In this document: positions 53,115 through 61,939 of the stretch, one piece after another
How the letters are laid out: each line of letters opens with the position of its first letter
How positions within the stretch are numbered: position 1 is the first letter of the stretch
Assembly: GCF_000143415.4 (NCBI RefSeq)
Contig: NW_003314331.1
Coordinates: 324,836 to 388,835, forward strand
Length of the DNA: 64,000 nt
Source: Selaginella moellendorffii
Taxonomy: Eukaryota; Streptophyta; Lycopodiopsida; Selaginellales; Selaginellaceae
Direction of reading: 5' to 3'
Made by a program: the position numbers and the translations under genes
Notes under the pieces: generated by a model
What the model saw: only the letters and a program-made list of their open reading frames with translations
Told to the model about the DNA's origin: nothing
The model's database searches: none

Positions 53115-55532
53115 ATGAATCAAGTCACATTTCATCTCTTAATTCTCCATTTCACATTCTTTGCCCATTGTGACGGCGACGTTTTTCGTTCAAGAGTTCC
53201 CACAAACTCCTCATGGAGATTCAATCTAGACACCAGTGGCACCATCATCCTTTATCAGCCTTCTCGCAAGCTAGCGGCCGGATTCGCTTTTATTAATTGC
53301 GAAGCGTGTAATGCTAGGCCTAGTGTTTACTTCTCAGTGCTCATGCTAAGCAAGTCTCCCAGTAGTGTGGGAGACGTTGAATTCGGCCCGAGCGCTAGCC
53401 AAGCTCACTTAATCTGGGTTGCAAACAGAAACCGGCCAGTCTTCATGTACTGCACCCTCGAGCTACAGCTCGATGGAAACTTGGTCTTGCGAGATATCAA
53501 CGCCACCATCGCGTGGGAATCCAACACGGCTGGGCTGGGCGTCGCGGGGATGGAGCTCCGCGAGACGGGCAATCTGGTTCTCTATGGCAGCGGCAACCAA
53601 ACGATCTGGCAGAGCTTTGGAGAGCTCCAAGACACGCTCACCATTGGTCAACGCCTCCAGCCTGGGGAATCTCTCGAGAGTAGCGTCTCCGAGTTTAACT
53701 TCTCTCGCGGCCACTTTCGCCTCCTCGTGGAGCCCGACCGGGTATCGCTCAAGTTCTCCACCTCCGGGGTGAGCTACGGCGAGTGGTGCGCTTATGGAGA
53801 AGAGATTGGATTCGTCACCATTGACAATGGATCACTAGGTTGCCACCGCAAGAAGGATAACTCCGAGATCCAATCCATCCTTTTCCCGGCTGCATCATCC
53901 GTAGTTAACAACAGGTTCTTGCGGCTCTTTCCTAGCGGCGATCTCCGGGTATACACCTCCGAGGGAGATATTCTTGTCGAAACCGGGTATAGTATCATCA
54001 GCGACTTTGTGGAGGACTACTCGCCCTGCGGGAAGTTCCCGGGATCTTGTGGGGAGTATGGCGTGTGTACAACGAGTGGAGAGTGCATTTGTCCCAGCTA
54101 TTCCTCGTACTTGGACCCTAGCAATCCCAAGCTTGGATGCAAGCTATATCGCCCACCACCAGAGTCTTTGGAAAACTGCGAGGAAAACAGCGAGATCGAG
54201 GAATTTCCTGGGATGATCTCTGTGGGGTTGTACAAGGATTTTACAGACATGCCACTTGAGGAGTGTAGAAATTCGTGCCTGGGGAACTGTAGCTGCAAGG
54301 GAGTGCTGTTCAGCACGCACAGGTGCGTGGAATTGCTCGAGGTTTTCACCGTGTGGAACTCTACGGGTATGTATGGAAAGTCTAAGAACATCACAGCGTT
54401 TGTGAAGATGGGCTTGCGGCATTCTACGAACTTGACTTTTCCAAAACCCAACAATCAGAGAAAAAAATCATGGTCTTTGACTTACTTTGCTGTTGCCAGT
54501 GTTTTTGGAGCCGTTATTGTTGTGGTGGTAGCGGTGATATGGAAGTTCCCGAATGCAAAAGCTTTCAAGAAGTCTCAGCAGACGATTATGGAACAAGTCC
54601 GGCCAGAGTTTCCTAATGCTCCCAGGAGTTACGCGTATGAGGAGCTGTGTGAGATCACTGGCAACTTCAAGAGCAAACTTGGCCAGGGAGGATTTAGCAC
54701 TGTTTTTGCGGGAGTTCTCCAGGATGGCAGCAAGGTTGCGGTCAAGAGATTGGAGACTGCAAGGCAAGGGCTCAAGCAGTTCATGGCTGAGGTGAGAACC
54801 ATTGGCAGCATCCATCACCGAAACCTAGTTCAGTTGCAAGGCTATGGAGCTGACGACCATCACTATTACCTGGTATACGAGTTTGTAGAAAATCTCTCGC
54901 TAGATAAGTGGCTCTTCAGTAAGATCCACAGTCATGATCCAAAAAAGCAGCAGGCTTTGAGGTGGAAGATAAGATCTCAGATCGCCATGGACATTGCTCG
55001 TGGACTGGATTATCTTCACGGAGGATGCAAGGATCAGGTCCTCCACCTTGACATCAAGCCACAAAACATCCTCCTTGATGCAGATTTTGGAGCCAAGATT
55101 TGTGACTTTGGACTTGCAAGGCTGGTCGAGAGGAGTGATCACGAGAAGATCTTTGTCAACACGGTGATGCGAGGAACTCCCGGATACATGGCTCCTGAGT
55201 GGCTCCATTCCCGGGTGACGGACAAGGCAGATGTTTACAGCTTTGGGATCGTTTTGCTGGAGCTTGTGAGTGGAAGAAAGGTGGTGCCCCTACCATCCAG
55301 CGCGGTGATCAGCCACGGAGCTTCCAGGATCTTGAAAGTAAAAGCATTTGAAAGAAGTGAATTGCTGCTTGGAAACATGGATCCGGGGCTGTTGAATGTG
55401 CCGGACTTTAATTTGGAAGAGGCCAAAGAGTTGGTAAGGGTTGGACTTCTGTGCGTCCAGCAAGAACAGCTTCGAAGACCTTCTATCGGGGTTGTGTTGA
55501 AAATGCTGGAAGAAGCAATCAAAAAAATATGA
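53115..55532 (+). CDS. G-type lectin S-receptor-like Ser/Thr protein kinase (SD2 type)
   Basis: Intronless, 805 residues from the ATG at 53115; the open frame reaches upstream only to a TTG, and this ATG starts a good signal peptide (MNQVTFHLLILHFTFFAHCDG). Domains in order: bulb-type lectin at about 25-165 (LIWVANRNRPV, LQLDGNLVLRD), a Cys-rich EGF-like part (CGEYGVCTTSGECIC), a PAN/apple part at about 355-440 (LEECRNSCLGNCSCKGV), a membrane span at about 455-478, and a kinase domain at about 515-805. The kinase has GQGGFSTVFAG, VAVKRLE, HLDIKPQN, DFGLARL and GTPGYMAPEW. The catalytic loop has Leu for Arg before Asp, making it a non-RD kinase, which in plants is often linked to immune signalling. 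The ligand is unknown. Confidence 0.93.
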   Translation: MNQVTFHLLILHFTFFAHCDGDVFRSRVPTNSSWRFNLDTSGTIILYQPSRKLAAGFAFINCEACNARPSVYFSVLMLSKSPSSVGDVEFGPSASQAHLIWVANRNRPVFMYCTLELQLDGNLVLRDINATIAWESNTAGLGVAGMELRETGNLVLYGSGNQTIWQSFGELQDTLTIGQRLQPGESLESSVSEFNFSRGHFRLLVEPDRVSLKFSTSGVSYGEWCAYGEEIGFVTIDNGSLGCHRKKDNSEIQSILFPAASSVVNNRFLRLFPSGDLRVYTSEGDILVETGYSIISDFVEDYSPCGKFPGSCGEYGVCTTSGECICPSYSSYLDPSNPKLGCKLYRPPPESLENCEENSEIEEFPGMISVGLYKDFTDMPLEECRNSCLGNCSCKGVLFSTHRCVELLEVFTVWNSTGMYGKSKNITAFVKMGLRHSTNLTFPKPNNQRKKSWSLTYFAVASVFGAVIVVVVAVIWKFPNAKAFKKSQQTIMEQVRPEFPNAPRSYAYEELCEITGNFKSKLGQGGFSTVFAGVLQDGSKVAVKRLETARQGLKQFMAEVRTIGSIHHRNLVQLQGYGADDHHYYLVYEFVENLSLDKWLFSKIHSHDPKKQQALRWKIRSQIAMDIARGLDYLHGGCKDQVLHLDIKPQNILLDADFGAKICDFGLARLVERSDHEKIFVNTVMRGTPGYMAPEWLHSRVTDKADVYSFGIVLLELVSGRKVVPLPSSAVISHGASRILKVKAFERSELLLGNMDPGLLNVPDFNLEEAKELVRVGLLCVQQEQLRRPSIGVVLKMLEEAIKKI

Positions 55533-55589
55533 AACAAAAAATTTAAAATTCATTTGGAGGATTTTTTATTTTTGGTCTGAATTCTCAGT

Positions 55590-57650
55590 GCAGGACAACC
55601 AAAAGTATTTAAGAAGTGGGAAGTCCAGTGATTGTTCAAAGATATTTTGGCATTGTAGGATTTGCTATTCTAAAACCGTAAAAATTAAATTTATTGCATC
55701 TCTTGATCCGGCTATCAATTCTCCATTTTTCCCGCTGTGCTCAAGAGTTCCTACAAATTCCTTGTGGCAATTCGGTTTAAGCAGCATCATGCTCTACCAG
55801 CCTTCTCGCAATCTGGCAGCAGGGTTCGCTTCAATTCATTGCAAGACATGTTCTACTGCTAGTGTCTACTTCTCGGTGTTCAAGGCCCCGATAGCGTGAG
55901 AGAAATTGGCTCTGGCGCTAGGCAAGCTGGGTAGCAAACACAAACAGGCCAGTCTTCATGTACTGCGTCCTCGAGCTAGAGGAAACCTGCTCCTTGCGAG
56001 ATAGCAACCACAGCATCGCGTGGGAATCCAAGACCGCTGGCATGGGCGTCGTGGGGATGGAGCTCCTCGAGACCCGCAATCTTGTTCTCTATGGCAGCGC
56101 TAACGAGATGGATGATATGGCAGAGCTTTGCAGATCCCCACGATACACTCGTCGGCCAGCGCCTCCTGCCCGGGCAATCGATTGTGAGCAGCGTCTCCAA
56201 GCATAACTTTTCGCGTGGCTACTTTCGCCTCCTCGTGGAACACGACCGGGTATCGCTGAAGTTCTCCACCTCTGGGGTGAGCTCTGCTTCCAAAGAGGAG
56301 ATTGGATTCCTTGCAATAAACAATGGATCGCTAAGTAGTAAGTTGCCACCGCAAGAAGGATGGCTCCATGATCACGTTCACTTTCCCGCCGACTAAGAGC
56401 AGATTCTTGGGCTTCTTCCAAGCGGCGATCTCCGGGTCTACGGCGATGTTGTGGAGGACAACTCGCTTCTGTACGACGAGTGGAGATTGCATCTGTCCCG
56501 CGAGATGAGTAATGAGCTCGAGGAGTATCCTGTGGACTATACAAGGATTTAACAAACGTGTCGATTGAGCAGTGTAAGAGTTCGTGCCTGGGGAGTGCTG
56601 TTTAGCTTGCACAGGTGCGTGGAGTTGCCTGAGGTTTTCACATTGTGGAACTCAGCATAACTATATGACCGGTGAAAGAAATTGAGGTCATCGGCTGACA
56701 TTGCGGCTGCCATTGTTTTTGGAGCAGCCATCGTTTTGGTGGTCGCGGTATGGAAGTTTTACAAAGCAACAGCTTTCACACCAAAAGAGACAGGGAAGAA
56801 CTCTCCGAGTAGGGAATTACTCCGGCCAGAGTTTCCTAACGCTCCCAGGTACTGTGAGCACGAGGAGCTGTGTGAGATCACTAGCAACTTCAAGACTAAA
56901 CTTGGTCGGGGAGGATTTAGCACCGTTTTTGCGGGAGTTCTTCAAGATGGCAACAGGTTGCCGTAAAAAGGTTGGAGAGCGCAAAGCAAGGGCTCAAGAA
57001 ATTCGAGGCCGAGGTGAGAACCGTTGGAAGCACCCATCATCGAAACCTGGTCAAGTTGCAAGGCTATGGAGCTCACGGCCAGCACTACTACCTGGTATAC
57101 GAGTTTGTGGAAATCTTTCGCTGGATAAGTGGCTCTTTAGTAATATCCCGGACAAGCATGAACATTTGAGCTCGAGGACTAGATTACCTTCACGGAGGAT
57201 GCAAGGATCAGGTCCTCCACCTGATATCAAGCCGCAAAACATCCTCCATGACGCAGACTTTGGAGCTAAGATTTGTGATTTTGGACTTGCAAGGCTGGTT
57301 GAAAGGAGTGATCACGAGAAGAACTTTGTCAACACGGTGATGCGGGGAACTCCCAGATACATGGCTCCAGAGTGACTCCATTCACGGGTGACAGAGAAGG
57401 CAGATGTTTAGAGCTGGAGCTTCTGAGTGGGAGGAAAACGGTTCCCCTCCCGTCTAGTGCCTCGATCAGTCAGGGAACTTCCAGGATCTTGAAAGTAAAA
57501 GCATTCGAAAGGATTGAGTTGCTGCTGGAAAACGTGGATCCTGTTGATTGTGCCGGAGTTTGATTTAGAAGAGGCCAAAGAGGTCGTAAGGATTGTACTT
57601 CTGTGCGTCCGCCAAAAACAGGTTCAAAGACGTTGGCAAGCAAAAAAAAT
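55590..57650 (+). pseudogene. Decayed tandem copy of the lectin receptor kinase gene
   Basis: The copy follows the intact gene directly, beginning with a near-identical GGGAAGTCCAGTGATTG. Recognisable pieces in order are SRVPTNSLWQFG, the lectin part, the PAN part, membrane segment, NFKTKLGRGGFSTVFAG, YYLVYEFVE, DFGAKICDFGLARLVERSD and GTPRYMAPE. It carries many stops, frameshifts and deletions, including loss of the His-Leu-Asp catalytic Asp region (IKPQNILHDADF remains) and a stop right after MAPE. It cannot make a receptor. Confidence 0.9.
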
Positions 57651-57733
57651 AAAAATTAAAAATAATGAATTCTAAAAAGGTGGTCCTCTATAATAGGACT
57701 CCTTTTCTAATAGAATTTTAGGTCTACTCAAAG

Positions 57734-58702
57734 ATGGCTCTTTCTTCTCGGAAAGGTGGCGGTGCTTCGTTTATCAAGTATAACCCATCTTTGCGGTTTA
57801 ATTCTGGAGGTAAAGAAAGAACTATAAAGATGGTGGAGCTGCCGGTGGATCCGCTAGAGCCCCCCAAGTTTAAGTACAAGAAACTTCCCCGGCTCTCGGG
57901 CTCGCCTCTGGTACGCATCATGCACTCACCAGCTCGTCCAGTGACTGTCCAGGATCAACAAGACTGGAAGATCGTCCCTTGCATCTCCAACTGGAAGAAT
58001 CCCAAAGGATACACAATTGGATTGGACAAGCGCTTGGCCGCCGATGGGAGGGGGGTCCAGGAGGTGCAAATCAATCACAGGTTTGCCCACCTCTCTGAGG
58101 CTCTCCACGGTGCGGAGAATAAGTCGCGGGAGGCCGTACTGTTGCGGTCACAGATCCAGAAGGAGATCCATCTCAACGAACAGAGTAAAAGAGAGCAGGA
58201 GCTTCGATCGCTCGCTGAAAGAGCGAGAACGGAAAGAAGTCATATTGGATTGAGGGAAGAACAAGAGGAGCGAGAAGACGAGGAAAGGCAAGAGAGGGAT
58301 GTGATTCGTGGCGAGCGGAAGAGGGAACGCGAGCGAGAAGCTTGTTTGAGGAAATCTTCAAAGAGGAAAATTGTGAGGGATTGCGAGAGGGATATCTCCG
58401 AGAAGGTTGCTCTTGGATCCATGGCTAGTGTCACGAAGGGTGGTGAGCTGGTGTATGATCAGCGATTGTTTAACCAGGAGCAAGGCATGGATTCTGGCTA
58501 TGGCGGCGATGACAGTGTGTACAATGTGTATGACAAGGGGCTCTTCCATCCAAGCTTGGGTGGCTTGCACAGGCCAAAAAAAGATGGTATTAACGAGGAG
58601 CTAGGAGGATTATCACGGGACAAGCCGGTTGAATTTGAGAAGGATTCATCGGATCCTTTTGGATTGAATGACTTCCTGAGTAAAATTAAAACTGAGAGGT
58701 AA
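57734..58702 (+). CDS. SKIP/SNW-domain protein, lacking the amino-terminal third
   Basis: Intronless open frame of 322 residues. From SFIKYNPSLRFNSGGKERTIKM onward it follows plant SKIP closely: VELPVDPLEPPKFKYKK, the PARPVTVQDQQDWKIVPCISNWKNPKGYTIGLDKRLAADGRG core with the name-giving SNWKN, a charged coiled region, DISEKVALG, DQRLFNQEQGMDSGYG, and the end DKPVEFEKDSSDPFGL. Full SKIP is about 600 residues; roughly the first 185 are absent, and the carboxy part is also shortened. SKIP is a spliceosome and transcription co-factor. The frame is free of stops. It sits directly behind the decayed kinase with no clear promoter, so it may be a 5'-truncated retrocopy. Whether it is expressed is open. 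Confidence 0.8.
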   Translation: MALSSRKGGGASFIKYNPSLRFNSGGKERTIKMVELPVDPLEPPKFKYKKLPRLSGSPLVRIMHSPARPVTVQDQQDWKIVPCISNWKNPKGYTIGLDKRLAADGRGVQEVQINHRFAHLSEALHGAENKSREAVLLRSQIQKEIHLNEQSKREQELRSLAERARTERSHIGLREEQEEREDEERQERDVIRGERKREREREACLRKSSKRKIVRDCERDISEKVALGSMASVTKGGELVYDQRLFNQEQGMDSGYGGDDSVYNVYDKGLFHPSLGGLHRPKKDGINEELGGLSRDKPVEFEKDSSDPFGLNDFLSKIKTER

Positions 58703-58811
58703 GACGAAAGTTGACGAAGACCAAAATTGACCGTAGAGAACTTCGAAAGATGATCGAGCTTTAGAATTTGAAGAAAACTAATGAAAGAAAGAAAGGTTTT
58801 TAACATTACCA

Positions 58812-60373
58812 TCAGGAAGCCGAGGGAGCTGTCAGGAGCTCGAGCGAGCGCCTGAGATAGCTGATTGCGGTGGGGACGTCGTCAAACGCTAGAGCGCTCA
58901 CTGCAAACCTGGATGCCTTGTGTGCCTCTGTTATCTTCTCCGGTGGAGGCTTGTAGTTCTTCTCCAGCTCCGGCAATGGTGGAGCACTCGAGGTCCTCGG
59001 CAGTGGCGGCGGCTCATACACTGGCTGCTGCTGATACGCTGCTGCTGCTGCCGCTGCTGGAGCCTGCTGATAAGAAGAAGCCGGATTGATCGTCGGAGCT
59101 TGGAATGATCCACCACCAGGTTGAGTGAAGCACGGATACGATGGAGGCGAGTGGTAGTCTCCGGATCCTGGGTGTTGCTGAGAAAACGGTGCCGACGAGC
59201 TCGGGTAGAAACCGGATGAGGGATACGTCGCGGAGGGGTAGCCACTGTCCATGGGATAGTCGTTTGTCCGAGACGTTTCCCAGCGGTCAGACTGAGGAAA
59301 GTGCTCGGGTGCATTTTGGAAATGCTCCACCGAGTTGCTACTGTAGAAGGAAGTCTCCGGTGGCGGCGGCGGCGGCGGCGGTGGTGGTGGTGGTGGCGGT
59401 GGCGGCGGCGTATGATCGAGTTGAGATGGAGCTGGAGCTGACGAGGAGTAATAGGCTGCTGTAGCGTGGTCGATACTGGTTTTGGGATTGACTGGTGGTG
59501 AAGGAGCCCGAGGTGCCTCTCCAGTGAGTAATTCTTGCTGCCAAAGCGGAGAAACACAGATTCTTAAGAACATAAAAAAGCACGAGCTAGAAAAGCCTCA
59601 CCTCGGAGAAAACGTCGTCGAGTGAGAAGCCGGCATCGCCACCGGGTGGTCCAGGCTCGGGCTTTCGCCCCTCGCTCAAGGCCTTCCGGATATCAGCCGC
59701 CTTCCAAACGGCGTACTTTTGCTTTTGCTCGATCTACAAATGCCCCTGGAAAACGTTAATGCAATACTCATTGGAGAAGCAAAAAGCAGGGAAAAGCAAT
59801 TACTTCGGGTTGGAGATCTCCAAACTGCGTCAAGATCTCGAAGAAAATACTGGATGCGTAGAAAGTTTTCGCAGTGTTTCTAGACAATCGAAAGAGAAAA
59901 AAAAGCTGAGAGACCGCACAAAGAAAATAGATCACACATACAAGTCTGCTCGTCCAGCCCGGTCTTGCTTGTCCGCCTTGGAGAAAACACCCAAGGCAAA
60001 TCCTTCCACATGTAAGTTGTCGTCCGGGCTGAGCTTCACGGTTTTCTTATCCTAAACAAAGGAATAGAGCTCAGCACTAAAGGAACTTCCTTCGTTCTTA
60101 CCTTCTCGAGCTGATTCATCAGCGACAAAAGCAGCGCGTTCATGGTCTTAGACCGCTCCTTCGCTGGAACTTTGAGGCCTCTCTCCATCGCATACAACCG
60201 ACCTAGCCAAGCGTTTTTAGCGAGAAATCCCTGCTAGATTTCAATCGACACTCACAGTAATACGCCACCAGCGGATCGTGCTTCTGGAGCTCGTCGGCGC
60301 GCTGCAAGTAGGGCAGCATGATCGTCTTGGCCAGCTCCACGCCCCCGCCTGCGCCATCGTCTCCCGCTCCCAT
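58812..60373 (-). CDS. LIP5: LIP5/VTA1, activator of the ESCRT ATPase SKD1/VPS4
   Basis: Six exons join in frame: 60373-60256, 60202-60102, 60051-59942, 59879-59804, 59733-59602 and 59537-58812, giving 420 residues. The amino part fits the VTA1 MIT-type domain (AKTIMLPYLQRADELQKHDPLVAYYCRLYAMERGL, LSLMNQLEKDKK, NTAKTFYASSIFFEILTQFGDLQPE, IEQKQKYAVWKAADIRKAL). The middle is a long linker rich in Pro, Ser, Tyr and Ala with a Pro run of about 17 (about 59355-59410). The last 35 residues (ITEAHKASRFAVSALAFDDVPTAISYLRRSLELL) are the VTA1 carboxy-terminal domain that binds VPS4. It acts at endosomes in multivesicular body formation. It is convergent with the SKIP gene, 109 bases apart. Confidence 0.93.
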
Positions 60374-60414
60374 TGTGGGAAGAACCCTAATCTCAGTGAT
60401 TGCGTGGCACCATA

Positions 60415-61860
60415 TCACGTTGCTATAGCGCGCTTCCAATGGACGGCCTTTGGAGCTGCTCGTGGCAAGCGCACAGCAATCCAATCCTCACCATCTCTTT
60501 CGCTCGCTGCTCGCTCAGATCCTTCTCTATCAACGTTATCGAGCAGCAGGTCACTCCGCTCAAACGCTTTTGTTCCCAGCAAGAACTCATGATCAGTCCC
60601 TTGAAGATCTTCTCCTGGACTGGTGATCACTGCGCTTGATGGGAGAGCCACCACCTTTCTTCCACTCACAAACTCCAGCAAAACGATCCAAAGCTGCCTT
60701 GTCCGTCACCCCCGAGTGGAGCCACTCGGGAGCCATGTATCCGGGAGTCCCTCGCATGGCCGTGCTGACAGAGTTCTTCTCGTGATCAACTCTCTCGACC
60801 GAGTCCAAAGTCACAAATCTTGGCTCCAAAGCTTGCATCCAGGAGGATGTTTTGCGGCTTGATATCGAGGTGGAGGCCCGATCCTTGCAACCTCCGTGAA
60901 GATAATCCAGGCCTCGGGCAATATCTCTCAGTGCCTGCTGCTTCATCGATCTTAGTAAAGAGCCACTTGTCCAGCGAGAGATATTCCACAAACTCGGTAG
61001 TAGTGCTGGCCGTGAGCTCCATAGCCTTGCAACCTAACCAGGTTCTGGTGACGGACGCTTCCAATGGTTCTTCCGCCATGAACTGCTTGAGCCCTTGCCT
61101 TGCAGCCTCCAATTTCTTGACCACCACCTTGGAGAGCTCCCGCGAAAACACTGCTAAATCCTCGTTAAGTTTTCTCTCGAAGTTGCTAGTGATCTCGCAC
61201 AGCTCCTTTACTTAAAGTACCGTGGAGAGTTCTCAAGCTCTGGCAGGACGATACAGCTATTCCCCATTGTCTCAGAGCTTGCCCGGCGCTCAAACGTTTT
61301 GGCCTTGTAAAACTTCCATACCGCCATCACCATGACAGCGGCAGCTACTAGAAGAATGGCAGCAACGACATAAGCCGTTGGCCATGGTTTTCTTAGAATT
61401 TCTCGCTTACTCGACGATCTTCCACTCTCTTCTCTTTTGTTGCTTGGAACTTCAGGTATCCTTGAGATCTCGGCCATGCTCATCTTTAAGAATGGGGTGG
61501 AGTACAAGCAGTCAAACATACTGGACAGCGTTGAAGAGTTCCACATCGTTAAAACCTGGGAGCACTCGTCAATTCGGCAAAGTATGCAGCTAGAGTTTTG
61601 CAAGCAGGAGTTCTTGCTCTTGGACGTTGAAACCTCCGGAAAGTAGTGATCATCCAGGGAAACTCGACGAGCTCGTTATCATTGTTGCCGAGCTGATGAT
61701 CGAGTGGTGGGCGATTGAGCTTGCAGCCAAGTCTGGGATCCTCGGCATCGAGATACGAGGAAATAGCTTGCCGGACAAACAGTCTCCAGTACCGCCGTAC
61801 TCTCCAGAAGACACCCGCAAGGAGTTGAAAAGCTTTGACAGCATTGACAAGAGTTGATCT
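60415..61860 (-). pseudogene. Decayed lectin receptor kinase gene, inverted copy
   Basis: Read on the minus strand, broken pieces occur in order: GEYGGTGDCLSGKLFPRI, AEDPRLGCKLNRPPLDHQ, a PAN remnant, membrane segment (AYVVAAILLVAAAVMVMAVWKFYKAKTF), VVVKKLEAARQGLKQFMAE, EYLSLDKWLF, HLDIKPQNILLDASFGAKICDFGL, GTPGYMAPEWLHSGVTDKA, and EFVSGRKVVALPSSAVI. Frameshifts separate almost every piece and the lectin part is missing. It is the third kinase-derived unit in the window and the only one in inverted orientation. It starts where LIP5 ends its leader. Confidence 0.85.
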
Positions 61861-61939
61861 GCAATGGTGAGCGAGGTAGCTGACAGGGTAGTTCACAATC
61901 TCCGCATGGGTCTTAACCACCTGAACAGAAGCAATAATT

